Shown: positions 1 to 7,962, numbered from the stretch's first letter. The stretch is DNA of 12,216 nt from Peptococcaceae bacterium (GCA_017622155.1 JAGARS010000088.1:1-12216), one strand, 5' to 3'. Numbers and translations: made by a program. The notes: a model not told the origin generated them from the sequence alone.

Positions 1-55
1 ACTGAGAGGGTTCTCTGATTAACGCAACCGACTATATCAAATCGTTCACGCTTTA

Positions 56-1111
56 TTATTCACCTTTTTTCGGCAGCTGATTGCCTTCTTCATCGTAATC
101 CCAATCTAATGGTAAGCCAACAGCTTTCATTTTCTGATGGAATTCGTGTTCGTATTCCTGATAGCTGTGAACTTCTACTTCAGGGTTCCATGGGTTTTCA
201 TGACGAACCATACGGTTGTTGTTTGCCATGTTACGAGTTGGGCTCATAAATACCCCTGCAGCATGCATCAGTTTACTGGTTGGGAAGTAAATCAGCAGTG
301 CGCATACCAGTGTGAAGTGTGCCCAGAATACCATACTGATATCTGTAGTTGCCAACAGATTCAACATTCCAGCAAAGTCAAAGTGTACCAGACCCATTGT
401 CAGTTCTTTGATAGCAGCAACATCAGCGTGTGTCACATAACGCATCAGGCAGCCGGTACCTGCGATACACATAATCAGTACAACAGGGAAATAGTCCTGT
501 ACTAAGCTGATGTAGCGTACTTTATCCAGATACAGACGACGGATGAACAGTGCTGTGATACCTGCCAACAGAATCAGACCTGTCAGATAAATATTCTGTA
601 ACCCAATCCAGAATGCACCGTCAATTTTGTCAGCCCAGAAGGTAACAAAAGCCGGTACCGGATCGGTAAAGAATCTCAAGTGACGGAATACTGTCAGGAA
701 GAAGCCCCAATGGAACAGTAAACCGAACAGCCACAGCCATTTTTCCCACTGGTAAGTGATGTCGCCTTCTTCTGTCACTTCTGCTTTAGAGTTGCGGAAC
801 AGAGAACGGAACAGGAATACTTCCAGTGCCATACGAATTACAACACCCAGTTTGGTATCCGGGTTTTCGATTTTATTCTGTTTGATGAAATCTAAAGATT
901 TCTGCTGGCCGGCAGTGGTAGGAATTCTAAATGGAACCGGGGATTTTGCCCAGTTCAGAATTCTATAAATAAAGCCGACGATAAATGCAATGATTGCAAC
1001 ATAAGGCAGAATCACGCCGAATACAAATTCCAGATTCAGCAGTTCAACGCCTACATATGCAATTGCCAGGATTGCAAACACGAACGCAAATGCGATACCT
1101 GCATTTTTCAT
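56..1111 (-). CDS. dsrM: DsrM, membrane cytochrome b subunit of the DsrMKJOP complex
   Basis: Integral membrane cytochrome b subunit, NarI-like, expected to exchange electrons between the quinone pool and DsrK. The 351-residue product has about six hydrophobic segments (roughly residues 5-25, 30-50, 125-145, 170-190, 205-225 and 260-278). Candidate heme b ligands include His134, His144, His228, His243 and His265. A hydrophilic loop (about 55-120) and a charged C-terminal tail face solvent. I place the start at 1111 (MKNAGIAF), preceded by a GAGGG about 8 bases upstream. In-frame ATGs at 1126 and 1135 and a TTG at 1153 have no good ribosome site. It follows dsrP by 64 bases and is the last gene of the operon, whereas dsrM is normally first. 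Identity rests on the fold plus its place beside K, J, O and P. Confidence 0.88.
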   Translation of the reverse strand: MKNAGIAFAFVFAILAIAYVGVELLNLEFVFGVILPYVAIIAFIVGFIYRILNWAKSPVPFRIPTTAGQQKSLDFIKQNKIENPDTKLGVVIRMALEVFLFRSLFRNSKAEVTEEGDITYQWEKWLWLFGLLFHWGFFLTVFRHLRFFTDPVPAFVTFWADKIDGAFWIGLQNIYLTGLILLAGITALFIRRLYLDKVRYISLVQDYFPVVLIMCIAGTGCLMRYVTHADVAAIKELTMGLVHFDFAGMLNLLATTDISMVFWAHFTLVCALLIYFPTSKLMHAAGVFMSPTRNMANNNRMVRHENPWNPEVEVHSYQEYEHEFHQKMKAVGLPLDWDYDEEGNQLPKKGE

Positions 1112-1175
1112 CTCCTTATCCCTCATTTCTATCATAAATTTAGGAGAAAACAAATAGTTCTAATTTTCTGTTTTC

Positions 1176-2468
1176 TTACTCTGCTTTTTCCTCTTCTTCT
1201 ACTGCTTCTGCAATCGCAGCCGGAGCTTCTACTACGCCGTTTGCAGCGTTGTATGCAGCAACATATTTCATTGCCAGACCAGCTCTGTCTTCCTGCGGGA
1301 ATGCTTCCACATCGCGGTCTTTCTTAACAACAACAACCAGTTTGTACAGCAGGCTGGCAATTAAGATACCCAGAGCGAAAATCCCTACGATAATCAAGAA
1401 CTCGGTAATGGTAATGTGATATGGAGCGATTGTGCCGAATGGTGTTTCGGACAAACCACCGATAACGAATGTCAAACCTTTTTCAATGTACATGGACAGG
1501 AAAATGGTTGCACATGCGAAGCCCAGTACTTTGTAGTTGGTTCTGGTCTGACGCGGAATGATCAGTACCAGAGAAATTACTACCAGCACTACGAACAGCC
1601 ACATCAGCGGTACGAACTGGTCGTGACCGTGATAGCCTACAAACAGATACTGCAGAGCTGCTTTGTGGCTTGGAACATTACTGTAGAATGCAGTAAAGAA
1701 TTCGCAGATTACCATGAAGATGGTTGCAGTGTATGCATAAGCAACGGTAGTTGCCAATCTGTCGATTGCTTTTTTACCTGCGTCAAAGCCTGTCAGTTTG
1801 TTCAGGATGAAGCAGATTAAGATGATTAAAGCAGGACCGGTAGCAAATGCACCAGCCAGGAATTTTGCCGGCAGCATAGCAGTCAGGAAGTAGTGACGGC
1901 TTGGCAGACCAGCATACAGCCATGCTGTTACGATATGGATACTGAATGCAAACGGAATAGAGAATACAGCTAACGCTTTTACGATTTTACCGTATTTTCT
2001 GCCTTTGTTTTCTGCCTGCAGTACATTGTAACCAACGATAATGTTCAGGAACAGATAAATTGGCAGTACTGTAGCATCCCAGCACAGCATAGCATGCGGT
2101 GTGAAATACATATACAATGTGAACAGTTTCATAGGAGACCCTACGTCAACTACTACAAACAGTAATGCCATGATGATAGCAGGAATTGCTAAGAATTCAC
2201 CTACTACAGTGATACGACCATATTCATGTACATCGTGCAGATAATATGGCAGTACAATCATAACCCCACCGGCTGCTACCCCTACGAAGAAGGTTAAGTG
2301 ACCGATGTACATCCCCCAGGAGATATCGCGGCTTAAACCAGTTACATGGAAGCCATTTACCATCTGGTAGATGTATGCTGCGAACCCTACAGCGAACAGT
2401 GCTGCCAGGAACGCAATCCACGCCCAGAATGCTTTACTGGATCTTTTAACAAACGCTTTTTCAACCAT
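1176..2468 (-). CDS. dsrP: DsrP, NrfD-like membrane subunit of DsrMKJOP
   Basis: Polytopic membrane protein of the NrfD/PsrC superfamily, the quinone-interacting partner of the outward-facing DsrO/DsrJ module. The 430-residue product begins with a short basic stretch and then shows about ten hydrophobic helices spread from residue 13 to about 385. It ends in a long, very acidic cytoplasmic tail (EEEEKAE). Early motifs such as GMYIGHLTF and GVAAGGVMI resemble the NrfD/HybB core. The start at 2468 has an AAGGAGGGG ribosome site that overlaps the TAA stop of dsrO, so the two genes are closely coupled. It sits directly after dsrO, the usual P-after-O order. The family is clear from topology and neighbours; exact heme or quinone residues cannot be assigned by eye. 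Confidence 0.9.
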   Translation of the reverse strand: MVEKAFVKRSSKAFWAWIAFLAALFAVGFAAYIYQMVNGFHVTGLSRDISWGMYIGHLTFFVGVAAGGVMIVLPYYLHDVHEYGRITVVGEFLAIPAIIMALLFVVVDVGSPMKLFTLYMYFTPHAMLCWDATVLPIYLFLNIIVGYNVLQAENKGRKYGKIVKALAVFSIPFAFSIHIVTAWLYAGLPSRHYFLTAMLPAKFLAGAFATGPALIILICFILNKLTGFDAGKKAIDRLATTVAYAYTATIFMVICEFFTAFYSNVPSHKAALQYLFVGYHGHDQFVPLMWLFVVLVVISLVLIIPRQTRTNYKVLGFACATIFLSMYIEKGLTFVIGGLSETPFGTIAPYHITITEFLIIVGIFALGILIASLLYKLVVVVKKDRDVEAFPQEDRAGLAMKYVAAYNAANGVVEAPAAIAEAVEEEEKAE

Positions 2469-2481
2469 ACTCTACCCCTCC

Positions 2482-3255
2482 TTACACGATGTAGTAAACC
2501 TTAGGTTTGGTACCCAGGTTGGATCTACGCTGTAATGTGAAATTGTCTGCCAGTTTTTTGCTTACGCCGGAGTTTGGATCTGCAATGTTACCAAAGGTAA
2601 TTGCAGCACCTGCGATTTCTGCGCATAATGGCAGTTCGCCTACAGCCAGACGTTCGGAGCAGAAGTTGCATTTTTCAACTACGCCTTTCATGCGAGTCGG
2701 ATAGCTTGGATTGATTTCTTCAATGTAGTCACGTGGTGCTTTATAGTTAAAGCTACGTGCACCGTAAGGACATGCTGCCATGCAGTTGCGGCAACCCAGG
2801 CAGCGGTGCATATCCATGCCTACTACACCCTGAGCGTTCATGAATGTCGCTTTTACAGGACATACACGTACACATACTGGCTCTGCACAATGATTGCAGA
2901 TTGTCATGAAGTTTTTGTCTTTGAATTTTTCGCCCATTTTTTCGTGGGTTTCATCCAGGAATAAATGTTCAAATGGCTCGCCCCAAATCCATTTCACTTC
3001 GTCTTTTTTGGTGTCAATGTTTGGAACATTGTGGAACTTATGGCACGCTTCGATACATTTGTTTAATGTTTCGTTGTCCATTTTGTTCATATCGATAACC
3101 ATACCCCAGGTAACATCGTTCTGTTTGCCTTCGGCATTTTTATAAGAGCCGTTTACAGCAGCAGCCACAGCAGGACTTGTGGAAGCAGCAGCTACGCCTA
3201 AACCTGCTACAGCAGCAGTACCCAGCTTCAAGAATTTTCTTCTATTCATTTCCAT
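2482..3255 (-). CDS. dsrO: DsrO, Tat-exported ferredoxin-like Fe-S subunit of DsrMKJOP
   Basis: Periplasmic-side iron-sulfur subunit passing electrons between DsrJ and DsrP. The 257-residue protein starts with a Tat signal (Arg5-Arg6 in RRKFLK, then an alanine-rich hydrophobic stretch to about residue 33). Ferredoxin-type motifs follow: Cys120/123/128/132, Cys152/155/158/162 and Cys196/199/211. An N-terminal remnant carries Cys67 and Cys71. The first motif lacks its two leading cysteines, and the last motif has Ala215 where its final cysteine would fall. The 13 cysteines therefore fit three cubane clusters rather than four. The ATG at 3255 overlaps the dsrJ stop as TAATG and has an AGGAGGTG site upstream, so translation is probably coupled. 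Confidence 0.92.
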   Translation of the reverse strand: MEMNRRKFLKLGTAAVAGLGVAAASTSPAVAAAVNGSYKNAEGKQNDVTWGMVIDMNKMDNETLNKCIEACHKFHNVPNIDTKKDEVKWIWGEPFEHLFLDETHEKMGEKFKDKNFMTICNHCAEPVCVRVCPVKATFMNAQGVVGMDMHRCLGCRNCMAACPYGARSFNYKAPRDYIEEINPSYPTRMKGVVEKCNFCSERLAVGELPLCAEIAGAAITFGNIADPNSGVSKKLADNFTLQRRSNLGTKPKVYYIV

Positions 3256-3668
3256 TATGCGGCACCTCCTGCTACGGTTGGCTCAACGTGACATTCCCAA
3301 CATGTTGGGTTTACGTCGGCATAGGTATGACATTTCAGGCAGAAGTCTTCATAGTTGGAATGGCATTCAAAACAGGTATTCTGTAAGCTTGCCAGATATT
3401 CGGTACCATCTTCAGCAATGTAAGTACGAGTACCTTCACGAACGACTTCTACTTTCCAGTCGCTTAATAAATCCATGTGATGTGCACGCATCCATTCTAC
3501 ATCTTCAACACATTTGTAATCATCACCGGACAGCTGGTTGATTACAGGAGTATCAAAGCTTACTTCAGGAGCAGCACCACTGGCAGGAGACAGGATAGCA
3601 GACCAGAAAGGAACTGTTACTAAGATTGCGAAAATTACAATCCCGATGATAACATTTGTTTTCTTCAT
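3255..3668 (-). CDS. dsrJ: DsrJ, triheme cytochrome c subunit of DsrMKJOP
   Basis: Membrane-anchored triheme c-type cytochrome facing the outer side. The 137-residue protein has an N-terminal hydrophobic anchor (about residues 6-26) with no evident cleavage requirement. Three CXXCH heme sites follow at Cys99-His103, Cys110-His114 and Cys123-His127. Cys53, His63 and His64 are candidate distal ligands. The DsrJ family is known for an unusual His/Cys-ligated heme, and Cys53 is the only cysteine outside the CXXCH motifs. The start at 3668 (MKKTN) lies one base after the dsrK stop. Its AGGAGG lies inside the dsrK 3' end, which favours it over an upstream in-frame ATG at 3689. The hemes need the System II machinery encoded upstream in the same operon. 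Confidence 0.93.
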   Translation of the reverse strand: MKKTNVIIGIVIFAILVTVPFWSAILSPASGAAPEVSFDTPVINQLSGDDYKCVEDVEWMRAHHMDLLSDWKVEVVREGTRTYIAEDGTEYLASLQNTCFECHSNYEDFCLKCHTYADVNPTCWECHVEPTVAGGAA

Positions 3669-3669
3669 C

Positions 3670-5286
3670 TTATGCTTCCTCCTCATCATCTACATTCTGT
3701 AAAGGCTCGAAACGCAGATTTTCTGTACGTTTCTTTTCACCTTTCATTACCAGAGCATTACCCAGCAGTTCGTGTACACCACAAACTTCTACGCCAGGGT
3801 TCCAGTAATTCATCAGAGCCGGCAGAGCAGCACGGTCAATTGCACATACACAAGCCAGCATATTTACACCATGTTTTTCTTTTACGTATTTAACAGCATT
3901 TGCTCTTGGGAAGCCGCCGCGCATACGCATTTCCATATTTTCATCGTTACCTAAGCCGGCACCGGAACCGCAGCAGAATGTTTTTTCACGGATAGTGTCT
4001 TCCGGCATTTCGTACCATTCAACACAATGATCCAGAATATAACGCGGTTCATCTAACAGACCCATAGCACGTGCTGGGTTGCAGGAGTCATGATAAGTAG
4101 CAATGATGCCTTTGTTTCTGGAAGGATCCAGTTTTACTTTATTATGACGCAGCAAGTCAGCTGTAAACTCGGTAACATGAATCATTTTTGTGGATCTTGC
4201 ATTTTCAAACACAGTACCTGTTACAGGGTTTACCGGCACTTCCAGATTGGATGGTGCAGGACCGTTCATAGTATCCATGTACTGGTTGATTACACGCCAC
4301 ATGTGGCCGCATTCACCGCCAATGATATATTTAACACCTAAACGCTGTGCTTCTGCATAGATTTTTGCGTTCAGACGTTTCATCATTTCATTAGAAGTAA
4401 ACAGACCGAAGTTCCCACCTTCAGAGTTGTAAGTACTTAAGGTGTAGTCTAAGCCCATTTCATGGAACAGCATCAGCTGACCCATCAAGCTATAGGTACC
4501 AGGTGTTGCGAATACGTCACCGGATGGCGGAACATACAGAATTTCAGCACCTTTACGATTGTAAGATAAGTCCAGACGCACGCCTGTAATGTCTTCGATA
4601 TCATCCAGTGCCATATCAAAGGAGTCAACAACACCATGCGGCTGAATACCCAGGTGGTTCCCTTTCATATAACATGCAGATACAGGACCCATTACCCAGT
4701 CGATACTCAAGCCTACCAGATTCAGCAGTTCACGGCCAATCATAGTGATTTCTGCAGTATCGATACCGTATGGGCAGAATAAAGAGCAGCGACGACATTC
4801 TGTACACTGGAAGAAATAGTAGAACCATTCTTTCAGTACAGGAACAGTCAGTTCTCTCGCACCAACCATTCTAGCCATCAGTTTCCCAGCCAGTGTGTAT
4901 TCTTTACGATATACAGAACGCAGCAGTTCTGCACGTAACACAGGCATGTTCTTAGGGTCACCGGAGCCTAAGAAGAAGTGACATTTGTCTGCACATGCAC
5001 CGCAGCGCACACAGATATCCATGTATACTTTCAGAGAGCGGAATTTTTCCAGACGTTCTCTTAAACCGTCCAGAATGATTTCCTGCCAGTTTGCTGGCAG
5101 CTTCCAGTCTTCATCCGCTGGAGACCAGGTACGTGGATTTGGGAACCCAATCATCTCTAAGCTTTCCGGTTTACTTGCATAGCTGTAAGTACCCGGTCTA
5201 AATTCTACCGGTGTATCCATCCAGCTAGTTTCAGGCGGCTTAAAGTCAATCTTGGTGAGTTCCTGTGGTTTTGGAAGTTTTGCCAT
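3670..5286 (-). CDS. dsrK: DsrK, HdrD-like Fe-S subunit of DsrMKJOP
   Basis: Cytoplasmic iron-sulfur subunit related to the catalytic HdrD subunit of heterodisulfide reductase. In sulfate reducers it is thought to act on the DsrC disulfide or trisulfide. The 538-residue product has two [4Fe-4S] ferredoxin motifs (Cys92/95/98/102 and Cys161/164/167/171). A C-terminal CCG-type region follows, with Cys402, Cys438-Cys439 and a terminal Cys479-Val-Cys481, spaced CX35CCX39CXC. A further Cys326 sits in GGECGH. No transmembrane segment is evident, consistent with docking on DsrM. The start at 5286 (MAKLPKPQ) has an AAGGGGTG site and lies 15 bases after the RsbRD_N gene. Identity is strong from motifs plus context. 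The natural substrate is not shown because no dsrC or dsrAB lies in view. Confidence 0.92.
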   Translation of the reverse strand: MAKLPKPQELTKIDFKPPETSWMDTPVEFRPGTYSYASKPESLEMIGFPNPRTWSPADEDWKLPANWQEIILDGLRERLEKFRSLKVYMDICVRCGACADKCHFFLGSGDPKNMPVLRAELLRSVYRKEYTLAGKLMARMVGARELTVPVLKEWFYYFFQCTECRRCSLFCPYGIDTAEITMIGRELLNLVGLSIDWVMGPVSACYMKGNHLGIQPHGVVDSFDMALDDIEDITGVRLDLSYNRKGAEILYVPPSGDVFATPGTYSLMGQLMLFHEMGLDYTLSTYNSEGGNFGLFTSNEMMKRLNAKIYAEAQRLGVKYIIGGECGHMWRVINQYMDTMNGPAPSNLEVPVNPVTGTVFENARSTKMIHVTEFTADLLRHNKVKLDPSRNKGIIATYHDSCNPARAMGLLDEPRYILDHCVEWYEMPEDTIREKTFCCGSGAGLGNDENMEMRMRGGFPRANAVKYVKEKHGVNMLACVCAIDRAALPALMNYWNPGVEVCGVHELLGNALVMKGEKKRTENLRFEPLQNVDDEEEA

Positions 5287-5301
5287 GTTAACACCCCTTT
5301 A

Positions 5302-5871
5302 TCATATTTCCTTTTCTTCCTCTATATAGTTACTGCACCGCATAAAGGTGCTAGTATCCACCGATTCATTAAGCAAATTAGCCTTCTGTAACATTTCATT
5401 CATTTCTTTAATCTGGGCAATTCGCAAATTATAAATCAAGTCACGGCTTTCACTGTATAAATCAAATGCAATTAACGATAACGTATCCACATCTGTGAAT
5501 AAATCATCCAGTTCAGCGCGTGTAATCTGACCAGACTGAATTTCATTCGCAAATACAGTTGTAATCAGATTTTTGAAGCTTGGCAAAAACGCAAGCGCTT
5601 TCGATGGTTTCATATCCTGTACGGCACGGATTTTCAAAATCATTTCCAGATGCTGATATAGTTTGTCTGCATCACGTGCTCCGGACAACTCTTCCAGCAA
5701 ATGTCCCATACTGCGATAGATATTGCTTCCCACCGGATTAGAAAATTCATTTTTCACACGAACAAAATATTTGTGCGCTTCCTGTGGATAGGCGGCAATG
5801 GCCTGTTCAAACCACTGGTTCAATAACATTTCATGCTGCTGTGTCATAAGCTGGTTTAAACGATTGCTCAT
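5302..5871 (-). CDS. stand-alone RsbRD_N-domain protein in the dsr operon
   Basis: Soluble 189-residue, mostly helical protein matching what I recall of the RsbRD N-terminal domain, including a segment with FSNPVG and the IRAVQDMKPSKALAF motif. In Bacillus RsbRD this domain precedes a STAS domain and belongs to the stressosome. Here no STAS domain follows; the chain ends in a short acidic tail (EEEKEI). Similar stand-alone proteins sit beside dsrMK genes in sulfate reducers, so a role tied to the complex is likely, but the function is unknown. The start at 5871 (MSNRLNQ) has a strong GGGAGGTG site; the in-frame ATG at 5886 and TTG at 5889 have none. It lies 39 bases after ccsA and 15 before dsrK, clearly inside the operon. 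Confidence 0.78.
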   Translation of the reverse strand: MSNRLNQLMTQQHEMLLNQWFEQAIAAYPQEAHKYFVRVKNEFSNPVGSNIYRSMGHLLEELSGARDADKLYQHLEMILKIRAVQDMKPSKALAFLPSFKNLITTVFANEIQSGQITRAELDDLFTDVDTLSLIAFDLYSESRDLIYNLRIAQIKEMNEMLQKANLLNESVDTSTFMRCSNYIEEEKEI

Positions 5872-5910
5872 CCTTTCACCTCCCATCAAAGGTAATACAC
5901 TGCTTTATCA

Positions 5911-6732
5911 TTATACCAGATAACTATGCATACCTGGCAATAGATAACTTACACCAAAGAACGTAAAAATTACTGCTGCAAATCCTAACACACTGAGCCA
6001 TGCTGCCCGTTTTCCTTTAAACCCTTTCATAAAACGGGTATGAAGATACAGCGCATATACCAGCCATGTAATTAACGCCCAAGTTTCCTTTGGATCCCAG
6101 CTCCAGAAGCTGCCCCATGCATACTCAGCCCATACAGCCCCTGTAACAATCATAATTGTCAAAAACGGTACACCGATAAAAATCAATTTGTAGGAAGCTT
6201 CGTCCAACACTTTTAATGCAGGCAGTTCCTGTACACGACTTGTATTGTCATGCTGCTTTTTATCTTTAATCAGATACGCAATTGACACTGCAAACGATAC
6301 CGCAAAAGAACCATAAGAAATTACCGCTGCAGATACATGTACTGCCAGCCAATAGCTGCGCAGCGCAGGCATAACCGGCTGCACTGTCAAATCCAAGCTT
6401 ACCAGCCAGATGGACAATACCACCAGAACCGGCATAACAAACAATCCAACTGCGCTCAAATTAAATTTCTTTTCAATAATCACAAATGCAACGGCTGCCG
6501 CAAATACAAAACACAAACCAAACTCAAAACCGTTATTAAGCGGAAGACCTCCAATTAAGACAGAACGCAGAACAACAACCACAGTATTTAATACAAGCCC
6601 AACATAAACAAATTTTAAGGCCAGGTTGCGAATTGCAGCATTTCTTGACCAAAAGCTAAATGCATAAAACATAAACGCTCCAAGATAAGCCGCCAGCATA
6701 AACCATAATAAAGGTAACTGCAACTGTTCCAT
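5911..6732 (-). CDS. ccsA: CcsA/ResC-type cytochrome c biogenesis protein
   Basis: Membrane subunit of the System II (Ccs/Res) heme-handling synthase that attaches heme to apocytochrome c outside the membrane. The 273-residue product is a multi-helix membrane protein. It has the signature tryptophan-rich WWD segment near the C-terminal third (WGSFWSWDPKETWAL), followed by VYALYLHTR. Conserved histidines flank it: the one in AVHVSAAV upstream, and those in YLHTR and GMHSYLV downstream. The start at 6732 is three bases after the resB stop, and its GGAGGAG site lies within the end of resB. It is directly followed by the RsbRD_N gene and dsrK, so its most obvious client is the triheme DsrJ. The short length matches a CcsA/ResC subunit paired with a separate ResB, not a fused CcsBA. 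Confidence 0.92.
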   Translation of the reverse strand: MEQLQLPLLWFMLAAYLGAFMFYAFSFWSRNAAIRNLALKFVYVGLVLNTVVVVLRSVLIGGLPLNNGFEFGLCFVFAAAVAFVIIEKKFNLSAVGLFVMPVLVVLSIWLVSLDLTVQPVMPALRSYWLAVHVSAAVISYGSFAVSFAVSIAYLIKDKKQHDNTSRVQELPALKVLDEASYKLIFIGVPFLTIMIVTGAVWAEYAWGSFWSWDPKETWALITWLVYALYLHTRFMKGFKGKRAAWLSVLGFAAVIFTFFGVSYLLPGMHSYLV

Positions 6733-6735
6733 ACT

Positions 6736-7896
6736 TTATTGCTCCTCCGTTTTTATATTCCAAGTTTCCCGAAGCGATTCTTCCACTTCTTCTACCACTA
6801 CAGCACTTTTACTATAACAGTGTACACGGCAGCTATGCTGCCCCGGCACATGTATAACCCAAAGCTCACGATATCTGCTGCATAAAAACATCATAGATGC
6901 CACAACTGCCAGCAAAAATCCGGCAAACACAACCGGTGTCCCAAACCGTGTCTTCAGTTCAAGCACGCTGTAAACCACCGTTCCTAAATATGTAACGGAA
7001 GCGCCCTGTTCTGTCAACGACAATGTATCGCCAGGCTGTACAAACTGCCCACGGGCAGGATTGATATGATCACTTACCTGTAAATACATCTCACCATTTA
7101 AATCAGCCACTACAATCGTATCCGCACCTATACCAAGCGGCATATTATCCGGAATCCCATATGCAGAATTGCTGTCAGCATCGGCACAGCCTGCCACTTC
7201 CACCAGATGGCGATAATCATAAGAATTCTGATAAATCAACATATCATGATATGCATACGGTTCATTTACTTTTGTTTCTGCACCTTCTGCAACCATAATA
7301 CCATCTTTATAGATATTGAACGTAGTCACCCAGTTATCTACAGATTGTTTTTCATCATAAACAGTCCGAAAATCCAGTATTTCTATAGAATATGTGTCAC
7401 CATAATGTGCTCTCAATTCTTCCGGAAACGAGCGAGTCTGCCCTACTTGTCCCATGACAAAGCCGGAAGTATTGGCCATAGACATCATAGCGCCAATCAA
7501 AATAATTAACAACGAGATATGCAGAACATGGGGCGCACATAATCCAAGTTTGCCTTTGCTAGCCAGTATTTTTATCTGCCCGTTTTCTTCTACACGGCTT
7601 ACCTTGTAGTGTTGTTCCTTCAGCCATACAGTCAGTTCTGCCTCATCAGCTTCATAACCGGTATACGCACCTTGTTCCGGCACCTGCCCGGCACTACGGT
7701 GCAGCTGTTTCCACAAACCCGGCAATAATTTCACGGTACAAGTAGCTAAATTGATAAAAAATGCGGCTACAAGCAAACGGAATGTCCATGAATGAAACGC
7801 ATCCGCTGCCGGAAATAATGTTGCTAATATGGAAATCACTGCGATTGCTGCAATCAAAAACACGGCCAGTTTTAACGATGAAATAAATTTTAGCAT
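6736..7896 (-). CDS. resB: ResB-like cytochrome c biogenesis protein
   Basis: Partner of CcsA in System II cytochrome c maturation. The 386-residue protein has three hydrophobic segments in its N-terminal part (about residues 8-28, 38-58 and 122-142). A large outward-facing soluble domain follows (about 150-325), then a last helix (about 328-350) and a cytoplasmic tail. This is the usual ResB/Ccs1 layout. The soluble domain carries typical motifs such as VNEPYAYHDMLIYQNSY. The start at 7896 (MLKFISSLKLAV) has an AAGGGG site 9 bases upstream. It is the first gene after the promoter at 7934-7962 and ends three bases before ccsA. The N-terminal FISSLKLA motif is typical of the family. Confidence 0.88.
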   Translation of the reverse strand: MLKFISSLKLAVFLIAAIAVISILATLFPAADAFHSWTFRLLVAAFFINLATCTVKLLPGLWKQLHRSAGQVPEQGAYTGYEADEAELTVWLKEQHYKVSRVEENGQIKILASKGKLGLCAPHVLHISLLIILIGAMMSMANTSGFVMGQVGQTRSFPEELRAHYGDTYSIEILDFRTVYDEKQSVDNWVTTFNIYKDGIMVAEGAETKVNEPYAYHDMLIYQNSYDYRHLVEVAGCADADSNSAYGIPDNMPLGIGADTIVVADLNGEMYLQVSDHINPARGQFVQPGDTLSLTEQGASVTYLGTVVYSVLELKTRFGTPVVFAGFLLAVVASMMFLCSRYRELWVIHVPGQHSCRVHCYSKSAVVVEEVEESLRETWNIKTEEQ

Positions 7897-7933
7897 GGCA
7901 GTCCCCTTCCAATATAGCTTACAAACTTCTTAA

Positions 7934-7962
7934 CTTATATATTATAGCTGAAAATCGGTCAA
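7934..7962 (-). promoter_or_regulatory. predicted promoter of the resB-ccsA-dsr operon
   Basis: On the minus strand, TTGACC (7957-7962) and TATAAG (7934-7939) are separated by exactly 17 bases. An overlapping TATAAT (7941-7946) could be an alternative -10, but has no good -35 at the right distance. The predicted start near 7927 leaves about 30 bases of leader before resB. The AT-rich run at about 7971-7986 lies where an UP element would sit. Prediction from sequence only. Confidence 0.65.

Noticed and set aside
1..55. Terminator or next gene after dsrM
   Set aside because: Only a 4-bp AGAG/CTCT repeat (5-16) without a T run, and the candidate GTG start on the minus strand hits a stop after five codons; the stretch is too short to decide.
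137..505. Plus-strand open frame of 122 codons
   Set aside because: Lies wholly inside dsrM on the other strand, has no ribosome site, and its product is a cysteine- and histidine-rich composition typical of an antisense frame.
3179..3541. Plus-strand open frame of 120 codons
   Set aside because: Antisense to dsrO and dsrJ, both of which have clear motifs; no family features or start signal.
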